Shown in pieces: positions 54,364 through 64,000 of a DNA stretch of 64,000 nucleotides. The translations under genes were made by a program, and so were the position numbers. Positions within the stretch are counted from its first letter, which is position 1; each line of letters starts with the position of its first letter. Location of the stretch: the NCBI GenBank assembly GCA_037951105.1, contig JBAMJV010007946.1:1-64000 (forward strand), read 5' to 3'. Below the pieces are notes generated by a model. It had not been told where the DNA came from. It made no database searches and worked only from the letters and a program-made list of their open reading frames with translations. This DNA comes from Echinarachnius parma. Its lineage: Eukaryota; Echinodermata; Echinoidea; Clypeasteroida; Echinarachniidae.

Positions 54364-54466
54364 TTAACCCGTTGACAGTTGTTTTTCTATGAATGTACGC
54401 ACTGTGATTTCAATTGCACATGTATGAATATGGCCCACAGAAAGGTTCCAGTTTGTGATGGGTTAA
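54364..54466. mobile_element. TTAA mini-element just upstream of the 194-residue ORF
   Basis: TTAACCCGTTGACAGTT at left, GTTTGTGATGGGTTAA at right. It begins only 17 bp upstream of the predicted ATG, so any 5' UTR or splice acceptor must be within or beyond it. Confidence 0.55.
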
Positions 54467-54708
54467 TGGCATTTACTCCTGGATCAATTTGTCAAAGGAA
54501 CCTGTCGCTTTAATCGCATCGGAGAACTGGAGAATTCAGGAACTTCTTCAAAGGGTGTTAAAGCGTGAAATCTTGAATATCGTATATTTCATATTCCTTT
54601 TTTAAAAATAAGCAATTATGGACTCATCACTCAAGAGAATAGATGTGTAAATGCTCAATATCAATGAATGCATACATTCAATGGTAATAAATGGCAAGTA
54701 CACATAAA

Positions 54709-54721
54709 AGGTCAAAGGTCA
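54709..54721 (+). promoter_or_regulatory. DR1-type nuclear receptor site
   Basis: AGGTCA A AGGTCA, a perfect direct repeat with one-base spacing as bound by RXR/HNF4-type receptors. It is 360 bp upstream of the 194-residue ORF start. Function is untested. Confidence 0.35.
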
Positions 54722-54975
54722 CTTGAAAACAAGATTGTGCTGGGCCTCTTTCCACTCCGATGTTCTAAAGTTCTATTTCTAAATAACAAGGTTGACACTG
54801 AATAGTTCAAAGGTCAAACGTCAATTTTTCTATCTAGTCTATAGATGAATATGATATATTTCTAAATTTCAGAAGGTTGACATCAAATAGGAGTTGCGAG
54901 TTCAGGGGTCACTGGGTCAAGGCTAGTACACATGAAAGTTCGCAGGTCAGACTGACATTCAGAGCAGGTAGATTG

Positions 54976-55013
54976 GGGTCAAACAGGGTCAAACAGGGTC
55001 AAACAGGGTCAAA
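54976..55013 (+). repeat. 10-bp tandem repeat GGGTCAAACA
   Basis: Four head-to-tail copies. Confidence 0.95.
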
Positions 55014-55989
55014 TGTAGCGCTAAAAGACGGGAACATTCACACAGGTAGAACAAGCACAAGGCACTGAGACATATCTGGGGAAAAAACAACAAGAAAGAG
55101 ACCATAAATAAGAAGCAACTTTAGGTTCAATGACATACACATCTAAAGCCAAAGGGAAGAAAGTAAGTTTACATGATAGTTACAACATGAACATGATTAA
55201 ATATACAATTGAATCAAGTTTCATACATGTACAGTCAGTACGGTAGTCAAGAGAGAGAAAAATGCATGAAACCGTCCGCCCCTCTTCTACATCTACAATC
55301 AATAAAGTACATCAATATGCTTACATCACATCGATATTATCTTATTATTAAGCAATCATAATGATCATTTGCTAAAATTTTCCAAAGGTTTTTTTTTCGC
55401 ACAAAAAATATGGAGTTTTCAGGTGGTGGACAAAATCTGGCATAACATGCACACTGCACTGTCACTGCATATGAACACACTAAACTTTTAATAGTCTAAA
55501 ACACAAACCTTCTCTAAATAATCTAGGCATTATTATTAAATCACCAGGCTTAGCAGTAGTACAGCCCAGGCGTAGTCATGCATGTAATTGTAATTAATGT
55601 ATCGGTCTGAAATTAGGGTTTTTAGTTTTACATTTACAATGACTCAGTAACAACACTGTTACTTAGTTTACAGACCAATAAATTCACGGCATTTCTGGGC
55701 CTCTTTTACATACTGAAATGTCGTTCACTGTCGACAGTTCAGTTAACATAAAAAAGAGGCCCCAAAACGCAACAAATATCTATCTTGCAGAGTGATATAT
55801 TATATGAATTACATGCAAACACAGATCATATCATTAACATGAGGAGAAAATTAGGCATGCCGAAAATTAAAAGGATGTCACAAGTTTGTAACTGTAGACT
55901 TAGTGTAAGTTGTAACTAACTTCTACAGACTGAGTAAAGAGTAAAGTAGCATATATACCGTAGAATCTTCAATTCAACAAGGTCTTACC

Positions 55990-56130
55990 TGTTAATGGTG
56001 CCACTTTTCTATCCATGGCCATGTCCACAAATCAACAAATAAACCACAAGCCTTGACCGACATAAAATTCCAAACCAACGTCGTTCGTTAGGGTACAGCT
56101 TCCGTTAGCGAACAGTCGACGTTACTTTGC
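55990..56130 (-). other. Possible first exon and CpG-rich promoter region
   Basis: On the minus strand, ATGGCCATGGATAGAAAAG runs on through 13 more bases to ACAG|GTAAGACC, a strong splice donor at about 55994. This gives a short coding start MAMDRKVAPLT. Upstream (56080-56130) is locally CpG- and GC-rich (GTCGACGTTACTTTGCCCGG). The phase (1) does not fit the acceptors I can see before the ORF at 54346, so the link between the two is unproven. Confidence 0.3.
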
Positions 56131-56464
56131 CCGGGGCCGCTGGGCTAGCGTTTTGACGAATTACCGTTGCCAGTTTAATGCACTCACTTTTTGTTGCAGC
56201 TGTACGTACCGTATGCCGTATCATTTGCGTGTACCGCTTATTCATCGAGATCGACCAACAATAGAAATGCGAGGGGATTCCCCAATTAGGAGGTTTCGCG
56301 CTTCGCTCAGCTCAGATAATCGCAATGCGAAAAAGCAACACAAAAGAAAAATATACCGATAGATGGCGCTATTGCAGTTTTTGACCACAGAAATACGACA
56401 CAGGACGGTAGGTATTTTATTATTCCAGCAAGTTCGTATAAAAAGGTTGAAAATGAGCAAAGAA

Positions 56465-56590
56465 AATAATAGGCTTCGCCGGGAATTGAACCCGAGACCT
56501 CCGGATTGCTAGTCCGGTGCTCAACCTTTTGAGCCACAAAGACCCTTGAATGGGGGACGTTTCCACGAAACCCTTTTCATAGCTCGATAA
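56465..56590 (-). mobile_element. tRNA-derived SINE (family 2, copy 2)
   Basis: On the minus strand: TGTGGCTCAAAAGGTTGAGC (A box), then a perfect CCGGA/TCCGG anticodon stem, then CTCGGGTTCAATTCCCGGC (B box). The acceptor stem does not close, and it shares CCCTTGAATGGGGGACG with 20408-20540, so it is a SINE and not a tRNA gene. Confidence 0.75.
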
Positions 56591-56704
56591 GTCAGTTATC
56601 GTTCGATAAACCGGGAACTAATCCAAAGATAATTAAATTAACTTTAAGAAAGAAAGTGCGAGGGAGAACACGAAGACTTTGATGCAAAGTTTTTAGAAGA
56701 TATA

Positions 56705-57148
56705 CTATTTTTTTTATTTATTTTTTTTTATACTGCAGGGTAGGCCTGTTCAGTTATGCAAAACTGCTTTACAAAGGCGCCCTACATTTCAACTTGCATG
56801 TTGAAAAAACAACAAAATATAAACATATTATATATACATTACATTATTATAATAATTAAAAACGAACATGATGGGGAGAGTGAATATATTTATACAAGAC
56901 ATCATTAAATATATACACGCATAATAATATAGCATGTTAAGTATCGTCTATTATGAAATATAATTCAAATCAATTTGAAGCTTTATATTGTTTTTTAAAC
57001 GTATATATATATATAGGGATGTGCACGACTGCACTGTTATAGGGAGTTTATTATACAGGCTAGCTCCAATATATGTAAACGAATTTCTTTTATATTCAGT
57101 CTTTGGGCGTGGTAAGTAGAGGGGACATCTTTGTATCAACTCATTCAA
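56705..57148 (-). mobile_element. LINE 3' fragment with ORF2 C-terminus
   Basis: The minus-strand frame 57148-56951 reads RPKTEYKRNSFTYIGASLYN, then KLPITVQSCTSLYIYIRLKN, matching the C-terminal end typical of CR1/Jockey-like reverse-transcriptase ORFs (RSFSYRGA.LWN.LP....SL..FK pattern). A stop follows at 56951. The 3' tail (GGGCGCCTTTGTAAAGCAG, GAACAGGCCTACCCTGCAG, AATAAATAAA) runs to 56705. A (TA)n microsatellite at 57003-57014 disrupts the frame. 5'-truncated; no catalytic domain remains. Confidence 0.8.
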
Positions 57149-57301
57149 GACGGATGGTTTCGGGAACAGTCCTGAATGGGTTAATCTTGCATCAATACTA
57201 TTTTATTTATGTGATCATAACTGTGTTTTATTTGTTCTTTGGGTGGCTTATTTTGAACCATTGTTCTCATGAGAAGAGTTTGTGGTTGCAAAACGTGTTA
57301 A

Positions 57302-57522
57302 GCCCGGCGCAGACAGAGCCGACTCGACCCGATCCGACTGGTTTTCAGTCAGGCTAGAGTCACTTTCGCTCAGTCGGAGCCGATCCAACATGTTGAATCG
57401 GCATTGAATGACCTCCGACTTGCACTTAACTGGAAAACCCGGAGTTCTGAGGCAGCACATACTGAGTTAATCAGGCTGAAAACCAGTCGGATCGGTTCGA
57501 GTCGGCTCTGTCTGCGCCGGGC
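57302..57522. mobile_element. GC-rich foldback GCCCGGCGCAGACAGAGCC
   Basis: GCCCGGCGCAGACAGAGCCG at left inverted at right (CGGCTCTGTCTGCGCCGGGC). Arms continue with GACTCGACCCGATCCGACTG. 221 bp. Confidence 0.9.
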
Positions 57523-57772
57523 ATAAGACACCAGTTTGCAAATCTGCGTTGCGTTGTACATATCGCATTATGCTTTCATAATGAAATTATCATTAATGAT
57601 CGATATAATCACCAACTCAAATCGCAATTATCTCACATATAGATCTAAATAAGACTATTATTTCTGTTTACAACTAAACTGATATGGGTATATAGTTGGA
57701 CTAAATAAGTTAATTTTTTTGGTATTTAGGGTTGCACTGACAATTGTTTATGAATTAGAGAGACTTAGGATT

Positions 57773-58549
57773 GGGTACGAACCCGGGGGGGGGGCGGGTC
57801 TGTCCTCATAGAAAGGGGGGTATCATGCGTGCCAAAAGCACCCTAAACGAGTATTTCCGTGGTGCAAAAAATACACCCTAAGTAAGTATGATTATCGGTA
57901 ATTTGATACCCTAAGCAAGTAATCAATTTTTTTGTAAACCCCTAAGCAAGTATTTTTGATACCCTAAGCAAGTAATCAATTTTTTGTAACCCCCTATGCA
58001 AGTTCGAACTATTTTTGATACCCTAAGCAAGTAATCAATTTTTTGTAACCCCCTAAGCAAGTTAGAACTATTTTGATACCCTAAGCAAGTAATCAATTTT
58101 TTGTAAACCCCTAAGCAAGTATTTTTGATACCCTAAGCAAGTAATCAATTTTGTGTAACCCCCTAAGCAAGTTATAACTATTTTTGATACCCTAAGCAAG
58201 TAATCAATTTTTTGTAAACCCCTAAGCAAGTCATAACTATATTTAATACCCTAAGCAAGTAATCTTTTTTTGTGAACCCCTATTAAAAGCAAGTGATAAC
58301 TATTTACCCTAAGCAAGTAAGCTGAGTTTTTGAGACCCTAAACGAGTAATTAATCTTTTTGAGACCCTAAACGAGTAATTTATCAGCCTTTTCCTGATTT
58401 TGGGTGATTTTGAGACCCTATTCGAGATACTCGAGTATCTCGCCTGATCGTAAAAAACCACCCTAACTACTCGTTTTCTTGGTAACGCATGATACCCCCC
58501 TTTCAATGAGGACAGACCCCCCCCCCCCCCCCCCCCCCGGGGTACGAAC
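57773..58549. mobile_element. TIR element filled with CCCTAAGCAAGT words
   Basis: TIR GGGTCTGTCCTCATAGAAAG then GGGGGGTATCATGCGT, inverted at 58485-58525. G and C homopolymers sit at the two outer edges. GGGTACGAAC flanks both ends (57773-57782, 58540-58549), a 10-bp target duplication. Inside, CCCTAAGCAAGT with AATCAATTTTTTGTAA recurs at least 15 times; near the right it drifts to CCCTAAACGAGTAAT. Noncoding. Confidence 0.88.
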
Positions 58550-58813
58550 AAAATATTTACGATTGAAGTGTTCAGATTTTTAGATATCCATTGGAAAGTT
58601 ATACAAGTGTACAAAGTCAGTGCTACTTATGAGTTAGCGAATATCACTTTGCATTTTCGCTCATTACTTGGCCATATAATACACCCATTTAAGGGGATGT
58701 TTTGACAATTACTCATTTGGTATATATCAGCTGACAAGATTGCACTTTAAAGAGATATATATTTTTTTTACTAAAACTGTACTCTCTCTACCATAACTCA
58801 ACTATCCCTTTAA
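58550..58813 (+). mobile_element. Right ends of two TTAA MITEs
   Basis: 58550-58691 matches the right half of the AGGGACTTAGTAACATTG family (TCACTTTGCATTTTCGCTCA, TTACTTGGCCATATAA, ending CCATTTAA). 58750-58813 matches the GTAGTACAGTTTTGGT family end (CTACCATAACTCAACTATCC then CTTTAA). Confidence 0.6.
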
Positions 58814-59138
58814 TGGCTAATATCAACGAGCAACAAGGTATATTATAGTTTCATAAACAATAACTCTTTATAGCTGTATTTGGGCTATATGTCAATATTC
58901 AATACATAGAAAGTGTCACTAATGTTGACAAAAGATATTGTTATTACCTCTCTAAAATTATATATTACTATAATGAACATGTGAAGCAAGTTCAAGAATA
59001 AAAGGCTAAATAATGAGAGGGGGTTGAGAAACACTCCATTTAGTTAAGTACTTCTAATACTTGTTAAGCATTCGTGCTTCATTCCACTGGGGTTCGTTCC
59101 TCGCACTGGACACTGCATATGAGGTTACAAGAGCCATT
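58814..59138. other. Unassigned AT-rich stretch
   Basis: No features recognised. Confidence 0.4.
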
Positions 59139-59370
59139 TTAATAATAATAATATGAATAACAACAATAATAATAATAATTATAGTGATATTAATAACAGT
59201 TGTAATCATAATGATAACAATATTGAGCAAAATAATAGTAATAATAATAACAGTAATAATAACAATAATGATGATGATAATAATAATAATGATAATAAGA
59301 AAAGCAGTATATTAACTATAATAATACGCATTCTAAAAGTAATAATTATAATCATAATATGAATTATACA
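59139..59370. repeat. AAT-rich low-complexity tract
   Basis: AATAATAATAACAATAATG-type sequence on the plus strand. The Asn-rich frame of 69 codons is an artefact of this. Confidence 0.95.
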
Positions 59371-59685
59371 AATGAAGAGCTCATTTCCAAAAGGCGCTAA
59401 ATCCACTTTCCATAAACATTGAGTTTATGATATCAGTACATTAATGATTTACGTAGCTATCTAGTAATCCAAGTTGTAGGACTAATGCCACAATCAAAAT
59501 ATGGAAGGTTCCATGTTCATATTCCCATAGGCATGTGTACAAAATTGAGCAAAGAAATCTGTTTTTCTCGATAGTTAAAAAGTAGATTAACGCCTTTTGA
59601 AATTAAGCTCTTCATTAATAATATCAATAATGGTAATCCAATAAGTACTACAATGGCAGCGCTGAACATAAACTCTTGGCACTAA

Positions 59686-60438
59686 TGCTACGTAATGTCC
59701 CCGGCGGCCACGGCAGCCCCGTTTGCCCAAAACGTAGTGCGCCGTGAGATTTTGACAAATTTTTCCTCTGTATTCAAGTTTTGTTAGGTCTTGCCAAGTT
59801 TTCTCACGGTCTATCACGGTATCCGTGACGGGCCGTGGGGGGGAAGAGCCCCTTCCCCCACTGATGGTGCGTTTACACCATGTTCCTGGCTGCCACGGCA
59901 GCCCCGTTGTAGGCCACCGTGGACAAAACAGGATGGACGTGAGACAACGCGGGGGGACGGAATTGGCAAACGTGACAGGCCGCGATTGCCGTGGATGCCG
60001 GGCCAGATTTTTAAACTGTCAACAAATTTGCCACGGCAGTCACGGTGCGGATGAGAAGCCTAGCATGCAATAGTAAAACGGGATGAACGCAACAAAACGT
60101 GACAGTACATAATAGGCCGTAACAAAACTTGGAGGCTGTCCGTAGTAGGACGGGAAAGGACCGTGAGATGTCGGGGAATGTCTTCCCGTCCTACTACGGA
60201 CAGCCTCCAAGTTTGGTTACGGCCTGTCACGTTTTGTTGCGTTCGCCCCGTTTTACTACGGCCTGCTAGGTTGCCGTGGCAAATTTGTTGACAGTTTAAA
60301 AATCTGGCCCGGCATACACGGGTGTCACGTTTGCCCATTCCGTCCCCTCGCGAATTGTCTCACGTCCATCCCGTTTTGTCCATGGTGGCCTGAAACGGGG
60401 CTGCCGTGGCCGCCGGGGACATGGTGTAAACGTAGCAT
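59686..60438. mobile_element. GC-rich foldback, 0.75 kb
   Basis: TGCTACGT at left inverted at right; TAA flanks both ends (possible 3-bp target duplication). CCCCGGCGGCCACGGCAGCC and complement near each end; a central hairpin has arms GGAGGCTGTCCGTAGTAGGA. GGCCGT, CACGGT and ACGTGACAGGCC words recur throughout. The left arm has an extra internal copy of CGTTTACACCATGTTCC at 59870. Confidence 0.85.
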
Positions 60439-60901
60439 AATTGGGAGGATTTTAAACTCTTTTTATGTCAGGGCTTAATTGTTCGATTACGCATGCTAAT
60501 ACTTTGCATGAACACAGAAGAACATGCCCATGCACTTGCGCACAAAATACGCGATATACAAACACACACATAATTGACGGGGGGGGGGGGGGGGGAGGGG
60601 GAGGGGGAGATGTCTGGGCGGGTAGTTCTTGCGGGATAGTTGTCCGAGGGTAGTTGTCCGGGGGTAGTTGTCTTGGGGGGTAATTGTCTTGGGGGGGGGG
60701 GGGGGGGGGAAAGGGGTAGTTGTCCTAGGCCAGGGGGTAATTGTCTTGGGGTGTCCGGGGGGTAGTTGTCTTGGGGGGTAATTATCTTGGGGGGTAATTG
60801 TCCTGGGGGTACTTGTCTTGTGGAGTAATTGTCATAGGGGGTGATTATCCGGGTGGTAGTTGTCTTGGGGGGGGGGGGGGGGGTAATTGTCTGGGGGGTA
60901 A

Positions 60902-61237
60902 TAACAATAATAATAATAATAATATATCGCACTTATATAGCGCCTAATGCAGAACAGCTCTAAGCGCATTATTACCCCTGGTCATATGGTACAGTTCAGA
61001 CCCGCACAATTATCTTGTACACATTCTCAACTCCCCGGGGAGCATACTAGCGGCGGGCAACCCTATAGGTGCACCAAGCTAATTTTCATCAGACCAGGTA
61101 CCCATTTATACACCTGGGTAGAGAGCAGCAATGTGGATTAAATGCCTTGCTGAAGGACAAACGGAGTGGGCAGGGTTCGAACTCGGAGTCTCACGATCAG
61201 AAAGCACGCGCTCTACCGATCTTGCCACACCACTTCC
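60902..61237 (-). mobile_element. tRNA-derived SINE (family 3, copy 1)
   Basis: On the minus strand: GGAAGTGGTGTGGCAAGATC head with GGTAGAGCGCG, B box GAGTTCGAACCC, body GCAAGGCATTTAATCCACAT, TGGGTACCTGGTC, CGCTATATAAGTGCGATATA and an (ATT)n tail. Full length. Confidence 0.9.
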
Positions 61238-61670
61238 GGGGGGTAATTGTTCAGGGGGTAGTACTTCATAAACGTGCTGCCTACATAGTTAGCGGCAAAA
61301 CCTGGGCTACACCATCACACGAAGTTTGAGAAAACCTTACTTGGCCCACTCTTATACAAACACACACATAATTGACGGGGAGGGGGGGGGGGGGGGGTTG
61401 TCTGGGGGGTAGTTGTCCGGGAGTAGTTGTCCGGGGGTTGTTGTCTTGCGGGCAGTGGGCCTAGGGGGGGGGGGGGGTAATTGTCTTGGGGGGGGGGGGG
61501 TGTCTGGGAGGTAGTTGTCTTGGGGGGGTAGTTGTCCTAGGGGGTAATTGTCTTGAGGGTAGTTGTCCGGGGGTAATTGTCTTGGGGGTAATTGTCTTGG
61601 GGGCAGTTGTCTGGGTGGTAGTTGTCTTGGGGGTAATTGTCCGGGGGGGGGGGGGTAATTGTCCGGGGGG

Positions 61671-62001
61671 TAATAATAATAATAATATATCGCACTTATA
61701 TAGTGCCTAATGCAGAACAGCCTCTAAGTGCATTATTACCCCTTGTCATATGGTACAGTTCAGACCCGCACAATTATCTTGTACACATTCTCAACCCCCC
61801 GGGGAGCATACTAGCGGCGGGCAACCCTATAGGTGCACCAAGCTAATTTTCACCAGACCAGGTACCCATTTATACACCTGGGTAGAGAGCAGCAATGTGG
61901 ATTAAATGCCTTGCTGAAGGACAAACGGAGTGGGCAGGGTTCGAACTCGGGGTCTCACGATCAGAAAGCACGCGCTCTACCGATCTTGCCACACCACTTC
62001 C
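61671..62001 (-). mobile_element. tRNA-derived SINE (family 3, copy 2)
   Basis: Nearly identical to 60902-61237 and carried along by the segmental duplication, so it is not an independent insertion. Confidence 0.9.
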
Positions 62002-62156
62002 GGGGGGGGGGGGTAATTGTCCAGGGGGTAGTACTTCATAAACGTGCTGCCTACATAGTTAGCGGCAAGACCTAGGCTACACCATCACACGAAGTTTTAG
62101 AAACCTTACTTTGCCCACTCTTCTACAAACACACACCTAATTGGTGACTTGCCATT

Positions 62157-62690
62157 TGGTCTACAACCATTTGGTCCACTACCCATTTGGTCCACTGTCA
62201 TTTAGTCTAAACCCGGTTCGTCCACAGTAAGTTCGTCTACGAGCCATTTGGTCTATAAGCCAATTCGTCTACATGCCAATTCGTCCAATAACCACATGGT
62301 CTACTACTCAATTAGTCTAATGTGCATTTCGTCTAATAGCCAGTTAGTCTACTTATCAATTGGGCTACTACCAATTGGTCTATACATCATTTAGTCTACA
62401 AATCATTTGGTCTACATGTACATTTGGTCTACTATTTAGTTGGTCTACTAACCAATTAGTCTACTATACATTTGGTCTACTATTAATTTGGTCTACAATA
62501 GATTTGGTCTACAACTCATTTCGTCTACAAATCATTTGGTCTACATGTACATTTGGTCCACCTTCCTTTTCGTCTACCAAACAAGTGGTCTACAATATAT
62601 TTGGTCTACCAGTCATTTAGTCTACACATCTGTTCGTCTACAATCGATTTGGTCTATTTGGTCCACAATCCATTTACAAGCCAAATAGTC
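62157..62690 (+). repeat. CATTTGGTCTAC word array, about 35 copies
   Basis: CATTTGGTCTAC and variants (CAATTCGTCTAC, CATTTAGTCTAC, CATTTGGTCCAC) follow one another every 14-22 bp. Spacing is irregular, unlike a true satellite. Frames across it are artefacts. Confidence 0.95.
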
Positions 62691-64000
62691 AATCTGCCAT
62701 GTAGTATATCATTTGCCATTTATTTTACGAGTGGCGAGAGCATGCAAATTACGTGGAGGAACGCCCTATGCATCTCTTTTTTTATGAACCCCTTACGTTT
62801 GATGTTTTGATCAAATTATTATAAGTATTATCATCATCATTAGAATGTATCCCTTTTATGTTTTCTTGTCTTTTTTAAATGGGGGGGGGGGGGGGGAGTT
62901 TATACAGCATAGATGTAATGCAGATGTGTAGGACTGTCTTGTAGCTGCTATGCTACCTTGGTGGTCATTTATTAAATTCTGTTATAGCACACACGTAGGC
63001 ATATATACCTCCTTGATAGATCTAGCTATAAACATTTGTATGGATATCCAAGAAACATTAACAACTCTCAGATACATGTTTATGAACGAAATTCAGTCAG
63101 GATATGATCACTGCAGTCCCACGTACTGTACTGTATTCCAAGAACATACCACTCAAGAATGCGAACGAGCATTCTCATTGGATGATACGAAGGAGTGTAC
63201 GAATTCAAACAACGCAACACTGCACCAGTCCAGCTCGGAACAACACACGCGTGCTGTGCGTGAAAGAGAAAATCTCTCTCCCCTTCTCTTTTCATCACGG
63301 GGAATCACATGACGTGGATCACGCAGCTTCACAAAATGACGTCATCATTCTACCGCTAACTGGCCAATCACAGCGCTAGATCGAGTATTTTCCTATACTG
63401 CGAGTCGTTACGATTTTGACAGTGTAGATGGGTTAGATTTTGCTGGATCCTGACTCATATTACAACAGTTACACCACCTCATTTATATTTTCGGAAAGAA
63501 GAATAAATGGCGATTCTAAACGTTAGACTTTCATTTGGGCTCAAAAATAAAACTATGTGTCAAAATTCGAGTTGTTTTCAAAGTTTTGTCTTTTGTAAAA
63601 AACACATTTTGAACGTGAAAATTGAATAATTTACATGAATCCTATAATAAATATTTTTAGATATTCAGTAACTCCAGATATTTATTATGATATTGCAAAA
63701 AACAGAGCGCAGAAAAGTGATAAAATAAAGGAGATATCGTCGTTTGGAAATGTGCCTTCGCGGAGAGCTCTACGGTATGGGTCAAACCGGAGTCGGTACC
63801 CTGTAGAATGAAATAGACGTGATTTTGCACGCCTGAAGATTGGCTGCTATAGTTTATTCCAGGTTGGCATCTAGGTAGCCTTTGTCAAGCCCGTGTCTGG
63901 CTCCAATCCGGTGAAATGTGTCAGTTCAATATGTGTTCTCATTTCTTATTGCTGTTATCCATTACCTTGACGATAGGCTATAATGGGATTGCGGGCGAAG
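62691..64000. other. Unassigned right end of window
   Basis: Poly-G at 62881-62896. A 120-codon plus frame at 62950-63312 shows no known family. 63230-63380 is richer in CpG and holds a TGACGTCA palindrome (63337-63344) and a GGCCAATCA box (63362-63370), a promoter-like combination without a recognised gene next to it. Confidence 0.4.

Larger units (their letters stand above)
54467..55988. other. Stretch between ORF and possible first exon
   Basis: Contains a perfect DR1 direct repeat AGGTCAAAGGTCA at 54709-54721, further GGTCA half-sites near 54810-54950, a four-unit GGGTCAAACA repeat at 54976-55013, and a GGGCCTCTTTTA hairpin at 55694-55763. Otherwise AT-rich. Possibly an intron of the minus-strand gene. 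Confidence 0.4.
60557..62112 (+). repeat. Tandem segmental duplication (about 790 bp) of a G-rich GTAATTGTC array plus SINE
   Basis: Each unit starts ACAAACACACACATAATTGA, then poly-G and GGGTAGTTGTC/GGGTAATTGTC repeats, then an (AAT)n-ended SINE, then GTAGTACTTCATAAACGTGC and CACCATCACACGAAGTTT. Unit 1 is 60557-61350 and unit 2 is 61351-62112; a third ACAAACACACACCTAATTG start lies at 62117. The G-rich arrays differ in length. Confidence 0.9.

Noticed and set aside
56465..56590. Functional tRNA gene (anticodon loop CTAGCAA)
   Set aside because: Anticodon and T arms pair, but the acceptor stem does not, and the flanks match another copy at 20408-20540; a SINE explains it better.
59153..59362. 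Asn-rich protein of 69 codons
   Set aside because: Translation of an AAT microsatellite.
60468..60932. Minus-strand frame of 154 codons, Pro/Thr-rich
   Set aside because: Translation of the G-rich GTAATTGTC array (ITPPDNYP-type repeats); pure low complexity.
62157..62690. CRISPR-like array from spaced CATTTGGTCTAC
   Set aside because: Linkers are 2-10 bp, the words vary, and the genome is animal.
62950..63312. 120-codon plus frame near the right end
   Set aside because: Cys/Thr/Ser-rich without a recognisable motif and not flanked by clear splice signals; chance cannot be excluded.
63337..63370. CRE (TGACGTCA) plus CCAAT box as a defined promoter
   Set aside because: Suggestive only; no first exon or start codon could be tied to it within the window.

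Overview
This window looks like animal nuclear DNA, most likely from a marine deuterostome such as an echinoderm; the organism call is inference. It is AT-rich. It contains one spliced exon of an animal-type NEU2/3/4 sialidase, tRNA-derived SINEs, the C-terminal end of a LINE reverse-transcriptase ORF, LINE 3' tails ending in short microsatellites, mariner-type MITEs and many TTAA-flanked MITEs. There are no bacterial operons, rRNA genes, CRISPR arrays or phage genes, and gene density is very low.

Coding content. The best-supported coding sequence is a minus-strand sialidase exon at 26305-26533. Three broken copies of the same exon lie beside it (26012-27129). A minus-strand ORF at 53762-54346 could encode a 194-residue protein with two membrane segments and a cysteine-rich region. 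A possible first exon with a splice donor lies upstream at about 55990-56120 but does not join it in frame. Two weak coding remnants (7694-7992 plus, 48973-49256 minus) and a LINE ORF2 fragment (56951-57148 minus) complete the list. Most other open frames lie inside repeats.

Layout. 1-8 kb: direct repeats, MITEs and a 77-bp minisatellite. 8-15.6 kb: a diverged family of about 250-bp repeats, cut by MITEs, and a 0.9-kb element with five 150-bp units carrying nuclear-receptor-like half-sites. 16-20.7 kb: MITEs, duplications and SINEs. 20.9-24.1 kb: a 3.2-kb terminal-inverted-repeat (TIR) element filled with GTGACTCGCGTGAC. 25.0-25.6 kb: a TIR element filled with CGTACGAT. 26-27.1 kb: the sialidase exon array. 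27-32.4 kb: foldback elements, nested MITEs and a second 77-bp minisatellite. 32.5-33.2 kb: a TIR element filled with GTCACACACGTGAC. 34.7-36.0 kb: a TIR element whose internal word flips orientation. 39.1-41.7 kb: a region filled with GTTTCGGACGTTAC. 42.5-44.9 kb: MITEs and foldbacks. 45.4-50.1 kb: a TIR element with GTAACGGAATTAC, hosting an internal duplication and three further insertions. 50.5-53 kb: mariner MITE, SINE and an 18-copy 32-bp satellite. 53.7-56.6 kb: the two-membrane-segment ORF and its possible promoter region. 56.7-62.7 kb: LINE fragment, GC-rich foldbacks, and arrays built on CCCTAAGCAAGT, GTAATTGTC and CATTTGGTCTAC. 62.7-64 kb: unassigned.

Main observation. At least four separate loci are AT-rich sequences without recognisable complete genes, each peppered with many near-perfect copies of its own 13-14-bp word. 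The four words differ but share a layout: GTNNC, a 3-4-bp spacer, then NTNAC. Three of the four loci have TIRs beginning GGGC. Several other TIR elements here follow the same principle with other words. I suggest a class of non-autonomous elements that multiply an element-specific recognition word internally. The words and TIRs are read from the sequence; the function is inference.
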